Source: RGIG3872 sp045660245 (GTDB lineage: Bacteria > Bacillota > Clostridia > Christensenellales > UBA1242). From it: a DNA stretch of 22,133 nt. The stretch is from NCBI GenBank assembly GCA_045660245.1, contig JAZRDJ010000069.1, positions 1-22,133 of the forward strand, written 5' to 3'. A program made the translations under genes and the position numbers. Below are positions 6,392 through 14,580 of this stretch, in pieces. The notes under the pieces are model-generated. The model did no database searches. It saw only the letters and a program-made list of their open reading frames with translations, and was not told the origin of the DNA. Within the stretch, counting starts at the first letter, position 1; each line of letters begins with the position of its first letter.

Positions 6392-9300
6392 GTGAAGAAA
6401 TTTAATTGCAAAAGAATTTCTATCTTAATGAGTATTTTGATTTTTATGGTGGCGTCAATGATGCTATTTTTTTGTGTGAGAAATAATCAAGACATTGACG
6501 TTTTGAAAAGCAATGACAACAGTGTTTTTTCAAACTCAGAAGAAGTATTGGATAATATTGTGATTTCAGACACCCATTTTTCTTCTTTGAATAATCACGC
6601 TTTGACTGTTTCAAAGGGAGCGAGTATTACTCTTGAAAACTGCACAATAGATGGAACTGATACTTTTGAGTCAGCAATTATTGTTGAAAATGGAAAACTC
6701 AATTTGGTGAATACAACAATTCAAAATTGTTTCTCTATGTATGGTGGTGCGATCAATATTCAAAAAAATGGTTTGGTCAACTTGAGTGGGACAACAATCA
6801 ACAACTGTGATGCGTATGCTGGTGGTGCGATTTACAACAGAGGCACGCTGAACATTGAAAACTCAACAATTAGTGGTTGCACGTGCGATTTTTCTGGACA
6901 GGCAGGAGGAATTTATAACGCAGGTATACTAACCATTAATGACGGGGTTGTGATTGAGAATAATGGAATGATTGAGTCAAGTGGTGTTTCATACAATTGT
7001 AGTGGCGGTGGAATTTACAATGATGGAACATTAAATATGTTTGGCGGAAGCATTCGTAACAATTTTATGGTTCCTAGCGATGGCGTTGGTTACGGAGAAG
7101 GTGCGAATGTTTACAATGCAAGTGGTGCAACATTCAATTTTTCTGGTGGAGAGATTTTGGGAGATGGCCAAACAATTCAAGCGTTGCAAGGTGCAGGAGT
7201 TTTCAATGTCGGAACTTTTCAAATGACTGGTGGAGTAATTTCAAACAATGTGGTTGGAACTTTTGATGGATCTGGGGCGAATGTTTACAATGCAAAAGAT
7301 GCCATATTCAATTTTCAAAATGGGGAAATTTCAGGAAATGGAACACCGCAAGCAAGGCGTGGAACAGGCGTTTACAATCTTGGAACATTCAACATGAGTG
7401 GTGGTGACATCAAGAATTGTGCGGTAACAACTGAATTATATTATGAAGAAGATAGTTTGTACCGCGATGATGGGGCTGGGGCAAGTGTATTCAATGCAAA
7501 ATATTCTACATATGAAGAAATTGATGAAGATACAACGATCGAAACTATTCATTACTTTGGAACGTTTAACTTTTCTGGTGGAGAAATAGAAGGGCTTGGA
7601 GAGAGTGTTGCCTGTGCGAACTATGCAGGTGCAATCCAAAATGAAGGTGAGTGTGTGATTTCTGGTGAGGCTCAAATCAAAAATTTTTATGTGCTTGAAA
7701 GTGGTGCTGGAATTTACAACCATGGAACGCTCGAAATTAAAGAAGATGCAATTATTGACAATTGTCACACACCATACATTGGTGGTGCGATTTATAACAG
7801 AAAAAATCTCACAATTGTTGATGGGACAATCAGCAATTCGTCTGCTGGGAAATGGGGTGGTGCCATATTCAATGGTGACACTTCGCTTGCACAAGACAAG
7901 GTCGCATATCTAAAAATAGAAGGTGGTTTCTTTGATGGAAACACTGCTGACGTTGGTGGAGCCATTTACAACTACAAAAACAAAGAAGAAGCAAAACATA
8001 TTGTAGATTTTGATGGTGGGAAAATTAGTGGTTCTTCTGATGGTGATACGCTGAATGCAAGATATGGTGGGGGAATTTTGAACCAAGGCATTTTCAATTT
8101 GTCTGGTGGAGTGATTGAGAATTGTTTTGCAAGCCTTTATGGTGGAGGCATTCAAAATGATGGGACTTTTGAATTTGATGCAGGTGTTGTTCAAAATTGT
8201 CAGGCAACTCAGTATGGTGGTGGAATATACAATGCTTCAATTATGAATATTTCCAAATCAGCGACTATTGATTCATGTGAGGCTAGTGAGGGTGGAGGTA
8301 TGTATAACTACGGAACACTTTCTATGACTGGCGGAACGATTCAAGCAAGTACAGCAAAATATGGCGCTGGAATTTACAACCGAATGTCACTTGTATTTTC
8401 AAACAATGCACTCATCTCGCTGTGTGATGCTACCGAGCGTGGTGGTGGTATTTTCAACAACAGTTATATGGATCCGATTCTCACTGGTGGAATTATTAGC
8501 GAGTGTGAGGCTGAATATTTTGGTGGTGGAATACACAATAACGGTGGGACATTGACGCTTTCTGGTACAAATATTTCTGGTTGTGGTGCAAAATCATCTG
8601 GTGGTGCGGTATGCAATTATGCGACACTCTTCATAACTGGTGGAATTATTTCGAATTGTTCTTCAAACAATGGTGGTGCAATTCTCAATGGAATGAACAA
8701 ATATTTTGAATTTTCAGGTGGAAATATTCAAAACTGTTATGCAAATAATCAAGGTGGAGCAATTTTTAATCAAGCAACGGCGTCAACAAAGCAATGTGGC
8801 GGAAGTGTTGTTGCTTGTTATGTGAAATCATCAAGTGGAAACGGTGGCGCTGTTTTCAATGATGGAACATATAATTTTTACAGTGGAGATATACAAGGAA
8901 CGCTTGTATATTCAACGGAAACAGGAAAAATTGAAACTTTGACAAATATTGGATCTTCAAATGGTGCAGGTATTTATAACACAACAAACGGATTGATCAA
9001 TATGTATGGTGGCACAATTTCGATGTGTTTTGCGAATAATGGTGCTGGAATCTACAACCTTGGAAAACTTGATATTCAAAATGCAAACTTGCTCAACAAC
9101 TGTGCTCGTAACAATGGCGGAGCAATTTTTAATGATTTAAATGCAAACGGGTTTTCGATCCTTGGAAGTAAAGGTGAAGATTCACGAAATTCGGTTTTGA
9201 TTGACAATTCCCTCTGTGGCGTTTCGCAAGCAAGTTCAGGTGCAGGAATATATAATGAAGTTGAAGCAACTCAGGCGGTAGACAACTTGACCATTATTAA

Positions 9301-12300
9301 TTGCAAGGCTAGTTATAAGGGTGGTGCGATCTACAACTCAAACAGTCTGTCTTTGGGAAGTGGAGTGGAAATTCAAAATTGCAGTGCTTCTGATGGTGGT
9401 GCAATATTTAATTCAAGTGCGACACTAAACTTTTATGGCTATATGTTTGGAAACACTGCAAGCAATTATGGTGGTGCTTTTCACAACAATGGTGGAAGTG
9501 TCAATTTGAAAAATAATTCAAAGATTATTGGGTCTGTTGATGTATCGATTCAAAATGCTGTGCGTGGTGGTGGTATCTATAATTTTAATGGATCGATTAC
9601 TATGGAAGGAAGTGCAATAATCCAAAACACAAAAGTTTCACAACTTGGTGGTGCAATCTGCAATGAAAATACTGACGTGGTTGTCACACTTTCAGGCGGA
9701 GAAATTAATAATTGTAGGTCTGGAAATCTTGGTGGTGGAATACACAATCAATCAGGTGAACTCATTCTCTCTGGTATTGTGATTGAAAAATGTTATGCTC
9801 AATCGTATGGTGGTGGTATTTCAGTTTATAGAAAAGTTAATATGACTGCTGGATCGATCAATGCCTGTCAAACGGCTGGTTATGGTGGTGGGGTATTCAA
9901 TGGTTCGGCAATCAACTTTGTCTTTTCTGGTGGATTGATCACAAATTGTTATTCTCTCCGTGATGGTGGTGGAATTTTCAATACAGGGAATTTATTCTTT
10001 TCGGGCAATGCAAAGTTCGAAAACAATTCGGTGCCAGCGGAGCCTGCAAACGATTATCGTAGAGGCGCGAACATTTTTAATAATGAGTCTGGGGTTGTTT
10101 TCATGGCTGGTGGAACAATTGTTGGGAACAGCAATTTAAAGGCAACTGCTTATCTTGGGGCTGGAATTTATAACAAAGGCAATTTTGAAATTTCTGATGG
10201 GTCAATAGAAAAATGTTTTTCAACTGATGGTGCAGGGATATATAACGATGGCACGTTGTTGGTGACTGGTGGATTGATTGCAAATTGTGTTTCATCAAAC
10301 AATGGTGGTGGAATTTTCAACAAAGGAACTTTTCAACTAGATGGTGGAATGATTGACAACGGCGAAATGTCGATGTCAATCATTGAAGTTGATGGCAAAG
10401 AAAGTGTAACTTCAACCCCACAAGCCCAATATGGTGCTGGGATTTATAATGATACGTCAGGTGTTTTTAATTTCTTGTCTGGGGAAATTTTGAGATGTGT
10501 AGCATCAGAAAAAGGTGGTGGAATTTTCAACAAAGGAACACTTGAGATGACTGGTGGAGTGATCAATAATAGTTGGTTATCAACTACTATTCTTGATGAA
10601 AATGGTGATCACGTTGAAATTTTTATAACACAAGCAAAATTGGGTGCTGGAGTTTATAATGAGTCCACATTTGACTTTGATGGTGGCATCATTGAAGAAT
10701 GCCGATCTTCCGAAAATGGTGCAGGCATTGCAAACACAAAAACCTTGACAATTAATGGTGGTATTATTCAAAATTGTGAATCAAGCAAACGTGGTGGTGG
10801 CGTTCAGAATGATGGGACATTTAATTTTGTTTCAGGTCAAATTATTTCATGTACAGCGAAAGAGGTTGGTGGTGGCGTTCAAAATAGTGGAAGAATGACA
10901 ATGGACGATGATTCTGGCCAAGATGCAATAATTCAAAGTTGTTCGTCAGAGCAAAGCGGTGGTGGAATCAATAACTATGGAATATTCACTATGAATGATG
11001 GCGTGATTTCTGAGTGTATTGCCTCACAGCATGGTGGTGGAATAAGTAATGGTTATGGAAGATCATTCAGTATTTATGCTGGTCAAATAACTGGTTGTAG
11101 TGCAGATTTAAATGGTGGAGCAATTTATTTGCCTTCTGACGGTTCATCAAGAGCGACTATAACAATTGATAGTTCTGGGAAGTTTCTGATCACGGATTGT
11201 GAAGCAGGTAATTGGGGCGGCGCAATTTTTCTGGATAAAAACATCACTCTTTCATATATTGAAAGTTCTATAATTAATTGTGTGGCTACAAATTATGGTG
11301 GAGCAATTTATAACGGCGGTGGTGTATTGAATATTTCATTTTCAGATATTAATAATTGCCGAGTGGAACAATATAATGGTGGTTGTATTTTTAACGCAGG
11401 ATCACTTGTTTTTGAGAAAGATAGCAGGATTAATAACAGCGAACTTTCTGATGATCAATCATTGTCAGGTTCTGGAATTTATAACACTGGAAATTTGACA
11501 ATTAATAACAGCACTATTTTTGGTTGCAGGGCGACAAGTTTTGGTGGAGCAATTTATAATGAAAATTCTATGACTTTTGATGGTAAGATTGAAGAGTGCT
11601 ATTCATCAAATTTGGGTGGTGGAATTTACAACCAAGGCTCATTAAAATTAAATGGTGGAGAAATAGTAAATTGCGGTGCTGATAATGCAGGCGGTGGTGT
11701 GTATAATTCTCTTGGCAGTACCAATTTTGAATTTTATAATAATATTTCAATGTGTTATGCAAGCATCGGAGGTTCGATTGCTTCAGAATCACAAATAAAA
11801 ATGGGAAGTGGTGCAAACACTGATAATTTGATTGCTCTTGGCACGAAAAGTGAATACAAGATAAACGCCACGTCGCAAAGCACAGGAAGAATAAGTGTTT
11901 TGTCGGTATTATCTGGATTGTCGCAAGATGAAAAATTTGTCGTTGATTTTTACGGATTCGATGGTGACAACATTGTGAGCGACAGGCACGCTATGCTGAC
12001 ACATTATGCAAAACATTATTACTGGAAAGATGAAAATGATATAACTCAAGGAAGTGCATCCAAAAACTTGCTTGAATCATCAAGTAGTATAGAAAATTAT
12101 GATTCACAACTGGACAAATTTGAGTTTGCGGATAGTGGACACAAATTTTATGCTTATATTGATGGTTCTAGGTATGTGTACCATGAGAGAACTTTGTCGG
12201 TTGGTAATAGTGGATATATTGATGTAATGGTAAATGGATCATATAGAGCGGACAATATGGTAAATTCCACTGTTTCTGTTCCTGGGCCAGTGGATCATAC

Positions 12301-12610
12301 TTTGTATATTTCGCTTGATGATCAAAAATCAATTCGTATATGGGACTATGATGTAGAATGGATAAATACTAGTTTTTCAGATAGGGCAGATATACCACCA
12401 GGTCTATGTACTTGGAGTATTGATGATATAGGGTTGTGTAATAATCTTTCATACACATCTTCATTGCAGATATGTGGGAATAAGGTTATTGTTAATACTT
12501 ATGTGACAACCGATTATGTTTATTGGACATCAAAGTCTTTTGAGGTTGGTATATTTGACTGGGAAACAACAAATATTGAACTCGACATAAGTTGCAATAT
12601 AATGACATAG
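6392..12610 (+). CDS. Giant beta-helix repeat surface protein (Pmp/adhesin-like)
   Basis: The protein is about 2072 aa. The N-terminus (KKFNCKR, then a hydrophobic stretch to about residue 30, then charged) is a signal peptide or uncleaved anchor. No clear signal-peptidase I site or lipobox is seen. From about residue 90 to 1790 there are roughly 59 units with the core GG(A/G)I(Y/F)N-x-GTL, most followed by a ladder segment such as GGxIxNCxA. This is a parallel beta-helix of the pectin-lyase/polymorphic membrane protein/adhesin-like type. About 40 units carry Cys at the same position. The last 290 residues are a different beta-rich region with no repeats, LPxTG or C-terminal membrane anchor. 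GTG 6392 has GGGGAG at 6375-6380 (11-nt spacing), while TTG 6365 lies upstream of that site. It occupies the slot where obg usually follows rpmA. Function is inferred: adhesion or other surface display. Confidence 0.9.
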   Translation: MKKFNCKRISILMSILIFMVASMMLFFCVRNNQDIDVLKSNDNSVFSNSEEVLDNIVISDTHFSSLNNHALTVSKGASITLENCTIDGTDTFESAIIVENGKLNLVNTTIQNCFSMYGGAINIQKNGLVNLSGTTINNCDAYAGGAIYNRGTLNIENSTISGCTCDFSGQAGGIYNAGILTINDGVVIENNGMIESSGVSYNCSGGGIYNDGTLNMFGGSIRNNFMVPSDGVGYGEGANVYNASGATFNFSGGEILGDGQTIQALQGAGVFNVGTFQMTGGVISNNVVGTFDGSGANVYNAKDAIFNFQNGEISGNGTPQARRGTGVYNLGTFNMSGGDIKNCAVTTELYYEEDSLYRDDGAGASVFNAKYSTYEEIDEDTTIETIHYFGTFNFSGGEIEGLGESVACANYAGAIQNEGECVISGEAQIKNFYVLESGAGIYNHGTLEIKEDAIIDNCHTPYIGGAIYNRKNLTIVDGTISNSSAGKWGGAIFNGDTSLAQDKVAYLKIEGGFFDGNTADVGGAIYNYKNKEEAKHIVDFDGGKISGSSDGDTLNARYGGGILNQGIFNLSGGVIENCFASLYGGGIQNDGTFEFDAGVVQNCQATQYGGGIYNASIMNISKSATIDSCEASEGGGMYNYGTLSMTGGTIQASTAKYGAGIYNRMSLVFSNNALISLCDATERGGGIFNNSYMDPILTGGIISECEAEYFGGGIHNNGGTLTLSGTNISGCGAKSSGGAVCNYATLFITGGIISNCSSNNGGAILNGMNKYFEFSGGNIQNCYANNQGGAIFNQATASTKQCGGSVVACYVKSSSGNGGAVFNDGTYNFYSGDIQGTLVYSTETGKIETLTNIGSSNGAGIYNTTNGLINMYGGTISMCFANNGAGIYNLGKLDIQNANLLNNCARNNGGAIFNDLNANGFSILGSKGEDSRNSVLIDNSLCGVSQASSGAGIYNEVEATQAVDNLTIINCKASYKGGAIYNSNSLSLGSGVEIQNCSASDGGAIFNSSATLNFYGYMFGNTASNYGGAFHNNGGSVNLKNNSKIIGSVDVSIQNAVRGGGIYNFNGSITMEGSAIIQNTKVSQLGGAICNENTDVVVTLSGGEINNCRSGNLGGGIHNQSGELILSGIVIEKCYAQSYGGGISVYRKVNMTAGSINACQTAGYGGGVFNGSAINFVFSGGLITNCYSLRDGGGIFNTGNLFFSGNAKFENNSVPAEPANDYRRGANIFNNESGVVFMAGGTIVGNSNLKATAYLGAGIYNKGNFEISDGSIEKCFSTDGAGIYNDGTLLVTGGLIANCVSSNNGGGIFNKGTFQLDGGMIDNGEMSMSIIEVDGKESVTSTPQAQYGAGIYNDTSGVFNFLSGEILRCVASEKGGGIFNKGTLEMTGGVINNSWLSTTILDENGDHVEIFITQAKLGAGVYNESTFDFDGGIIEECRSSENGAGIANTKTLTINGGIIQNCESSKRGGGVQNDGTFNFVSGQIISCTAKEVGGGVQNSGRMTMDDDSGQDAIIQSCSSEQSGGGINNYGIFTMNDGVISECIASQHGGGISNGYGRSFSIYAGQITGCSADLNGGAIYLPSDGSSRATITIDSSGKFLITDCEAGNWGGAIFLDKNITLSYIESSIINCVATNYGGAIYNGGGVLNISFSDINNCRVEQYNGGCIFNAGSLVFEKDSRINNSELSDDQSLSGSGIYNTGNLTINNSTIFGCRATSFGGAIYNENSMTFDGKIEECYSSNLGGGIYNQGSLKLNGGEIVNCGADNAGGGVYNSLGSTNFEFYNNISMCYASIGGSIASESQIKMGSGANTDNLIALGTKSEYKINATSQSTGRISVLSVLSGLSQDEKFVVDFYGFDGDNIVSDRHAMLTHYAKHYYWKDENDITQGSASKNLLESSSSIENYDSQLDKFEFADSGHKFYAYIDGSRYVYHERTLSVGNSGYIDVMVNGSYRADNMVNSTVSVPGPVDHTLYISLDDQKSIRIWDYDVEWINTSFSDRADIPPGLCTWSIDDIGLCNNLSYTSSLQICGNKVIVNTYVTTDYVYWTSKSFEVGIFDWETTNIELDISCNIMT
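10304..10539 (+). repeat. Exact 26-bp direct repeat inside the giant gene
   Basis: The 26 bases at 10304-10329 are repeated exactly at 10514-10539, in phase, each encoding GGGIFNKGT. Many shorter near-identical GGTGGTGCAATTTAT-type blocks occur throughout 6700-11700. Such repeats could allow in-frame loss or gain of helix rungs by recombination. Confidence 0.6.
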
Positions 12611-12633
12611 TTGATAAGATTTTTTCAGAGATA

Positions 12634-12662
12634 TTGAATTTTTGGGGGCTATATGCTATAAT
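12634..12662 (+). promoter_or_regulatory. Promoter of the HEIAH protein gene (extended -10)
   Basis: TTGAAT (12634-12639) and TATAAT (12657-12662) are spaced by 17 nt, with TGC directly before the -10 hexamer (extended -10). It lies in the 80-nt gap after the giant gene, so the metalloprotease-like gene can be expressed independently of the G-tract promoter. Confidence 0.8.
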
Positions 12663-12690
12663 ATACTTACAAAAATCAAGGAGAGTTGTC

Positions 12691-13746
12691 ATGATTAAAA
12701 AAACGAAAGCACAATTAGATAAGGCACGTTATGACAAGTGGATGCAGTTTTATTCGCCACTCCTAAATTATGTCGAAAAAGACATCAAGGATTATACGGA
12801 CGCAAAATATAATCAAAATAGTCAAAGCGGAAATATATTATCGTTTGAAATAGAACAACAAAAAATTACGGATTTTATTGCTGGATTTGTAAACAACACA
12901 ATTACCAATGAGAGCATGAAACAACGTTATCTTTTGAATCTATACGGAAAAAATCCCAATGTGGTCTTGAAAATCAAAGTTGATCCGAAACCTAAAAATG
13001 CTTCGGAACAAGAAATGAAAGAATGGGATCAATCTGATACCGGTAGAGTAAAACCACATGATGTAGATGGAAAAATAATCAAAAATTCTGACCTTGGAAA
13101 AGTTTTTGTGAGGGTCAGACTTGGTGAAGAACTCGGAAATGGCAAAATCAAAACAGATATTTTCAAGGTTATAACTTATATGCATGAAATTGCTCATTCA
13201 ATTGCCGAAAGTAATATGTATGAGCAATATATTCCAGTAGAAAATGATTATTCGGTTGAAATTGAATCAATGTTTATGGAAGATTTGTTCTTGTCGTATC
13301 TGACAAAAAATGCTGACGACATAACAAAAGCATTGTATGTGGAAGGAGCATCAAAAACACTGGATTCACAATTTTTAATGGATGTTGTTGATGCGTACAG
13401 GAAAGAAAGAGATATTGGGTTTGTAAAAACATTAGACTACATAAAAAATGAACCTTTTGATCCCACTAATCCTGGTCTAAAACCATATAAATTCAGATAT
13501 TTTGTTGGTGAAATGTATTGTCATATACTTGACGATATGTACAAAAAAAATCCAGCAGAAACAATAGATAATTTTGCGGTTTTTTTGGAGAACAATGCTT
13601 CTCTTGATTTGGAAGAGAGTTCGAAAATAATTTTTGGAGATGAAAATATCACGATTGATGACATTGTTGACAATTTTAAATCGAGCCTAATCGAAAAAAC
13701 ACAGAAATTGATCAATGAACAAAACAAGGGGCAGCAACAAGTATAG
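12691..13746 (+). CDS. Putative HExxH metalloprotease of unknown family
   Basis: The product is 351 aa with no signal peptide or membrane segment, so it is predicted cytosolic. The zinc-protease motif MHEIAHS (H165, E166, H169) is followed about 20-23 residues later by SVEIESMFMEDLFLSYL, with E190/E192 as candidate third ligand. The order HExxH...E(x)ES.F.E..L resembles the active site of gluzincins of the M3 oligopeptidase F group, but the rest is too short and divergent to place. It may be a new or degenerate family. The start is ATG 12691 with AAGGAG at 12678-12683 (7-nt spacing), and an in-frame upstream start at 12592 lies in front of the promoter. It has its own promoter and terminator. 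AT-rich codon use (many ATA, AAA, AAT) resembles the giant gene rather than the flanking housekeeping genes. Confidence 0.75.
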   Translation: MIKKTKAQLDKARYDKWMQFYSPLLNYVEKDIKDYTDAKYNQNSQSGNILSFEIEQQKITDFIAGFVNNTITNESMKQRYLLNLYGKNPNVVLKIKVDPKPKNASEQEMKEWDQSDTGRVKPHDVDGKIIKNSDLGKVFVRVRLGEELGNGKIKTDIFKVITYMHEIAHSIAESNMYEQYIPVENDYSVEIESMFMEDLFLSYLTKNADDITKALYVEGASKTLDSQFLMDVVDAYRKERDIGFVKTLDYIKNEPFDPTNPGLKPYKFRYFVGEMYCHILDDMYKKNPAETIDNFAVFLENNASLDLEESSKIIFGDENITIDDIVDNFKSSLIEKTQKLINEQNKGQQQV

Positions 13747-13761
13747 AATTTTTTATTGATA

Positions 13762-13792
13762 GGCAATCACTATTTGGTGGTTGCCTTTTTTT
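13762..13792 (+). terminator. Rho-independent terminator (copy 2 of an identical pair)
   Basis: GGCAATCAC (13762-13770), loop TATTTG, and GTGGTTGCC (13777-13785) are followed by seven T, 15 nt after the stop of the HEIAH gene. It is identical, including the preceding A, to 6153-6184 after rpmA. Confidence 0.93.
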
Positions 13793-13847
13793 GTGTTGGG
13801 TGTTTTTTTATTTTCAAGAATGTGGGCAAAAATATTTGGAAGGGGTA

Positions 13848-13876
13848 TTGTATTTGTGGTATTATTATAGTATAAT
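13848..13876 (+). promoter_or_regulatory. Promoter of nfeD-floA
   Basis: TTGTAT (13848-13853) and TATAAT (13871-13876) are spaced by 17 nt, with transcription expected near 13883, about 25 nt before the nfeD start. Confidence 0.75.
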
Positions 13877-13907
13877 AATGTCGTGAAGAAAGAAGGAGCA
13901 AAATGTT

Positions 13908-14453
13908 ATGGTTGATGGTTTTGTTGCTTTGTTTGCTGAATCAAACATTGTGGGGCTGATTGTCCTGGCTGTGAGTCTTGTGTGTTTTGTCGCTGAAGTG
14001 TTCATTCCGTCTTTTGGGCTTGTGGGCATTGGGGGCATCATTCTCGGGGTCGCTGGCACGCTGTTTTGTGTGACCAAGCCTTGGCTCACCACTCATGAAA
14101 TCTTGTGGATGATTGCGGACATTCTCATCTTGTTTGGTGCTTTTGTTGTCGTGTTCAAAGTGGTGTACGCCATTGTCAAAAAAGCAAAGAAGAATGGGGC
14201 AAAGAAAAAGGCAAACATTCTCAACATTGGTGGGAAAAAAGTTCCGGCTGACGAGGTTGGAAACCCTGACTATTCTTATCTCAAGGGCAAGGCTGGGGTT
14301 TGTAAAACGGATCTCAATCCTGCAGGAAAGGTTGAAATTGATGGTGAGGTCTTTGACGTTCATTCGAAAAAAGGCTATCTTTACACCGGCAACATGGTGA
14401 GAGTCACAAAGACTGTTGGGGCAATCATCTATGTTGAAAAAGTGCAATCTTAA
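13908..14453 (+). CDS. NfeD-family membrane protein
   Basis: This 181-aa protein has hydrophobic segments at about residues 12-55 and 67-90, a lysine-rich linker, and a C-terminal OB-fold-type domain (GKAGVCKTDLNPAGKVEIDGE... GNMVRVTKTVGAIIYVEKV). That is the NfeD signature. NfeD proteins partner with flotillin/SPFH proteins in membrane microdomains, and the next gene is floA, matching the Bacillus yqeZ-yqfA pair. Here the long periplasmic-protease domain of full-length NfeD is absent (short NfeD type). ATG 13908 has AAGGAG at 13893-13898 (9-nt spacing). The ATG at 13903 is in another frame. Confidence 0.9.
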   Translation: MVDGFVALFAESNIVGLIVLAVSLVCFVAEVFIPSFGLVGIGGIILGVAGTLFCVTKPWLTTHEILWMIADILILFGAFVVVFKVVYAIVKKAKKNGAKKKANILNIGGKKVPADEVGNPDYSYLKGKAGVCKTDLNPAGKVEIDGEVFDVHSKKGYLYTGNMVRVTKTVGAIIYVEKVQS

Positions 14454-14487
14454 ACTCTAAACAAAATTATCTTTATATTCAATTAAT

Positions 14488-14499
14488 AATTGATCAATT
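14488..14499. promoter_or_regulatory. 12-bp palindrome between nfeD and floA
   Basis: AATTGATCAATT is a perfect palindrome in the 127-nt AT-rich gap before floA. No convincing promoter is visible in the gap, so this could be an operator for an unseen promoter or chance. Confidence 0.2.
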
Positions 14500-14580
14500 A
14501 ATCAAAAAAATTCAACCATAACACTTTTGAAATTTGTTCAGTTCTTTTTCATAATTTTTATTTAACTCAAGGAAAAAATT

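Noticed and set aside
6700..11700. Regularly recurring GGTGGTG-type blocks, which at first glance could suggest a CRISPR or other DNA repeat array
   Set aside because: They lie in one open frame, spacing varies, and each encodes the same GG-x-I-x-N rung of the beta-helix protein. They are protein repeats, not a DNA array.
7031..11816. Several minus-strand frames of 60-150 codons inside the giant gene
   Set aside because: They are low-complexity shadows of the repeat codons, without ribosome binding sites or promoters.
12300..12610. A sortase or membrane anchor at the C-terminus of the giant protein
   Set aside because: There is no LPxTG-like motif, hydrophobic tail or positively charged end in the last 100 residues. 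The protein ends ISCNIMT.
12592..12690. The upstream in-frame start of the HEIAH gene, overlapping the giant gene, and the idea that both are one frameshifted gene
   Set aside because: A strong extended -10 promoter (12634-12662) and AAGGAG lie between this start and ATG 12691. The two proteins have no continuity of fold, and no second frame continues the giant protein.
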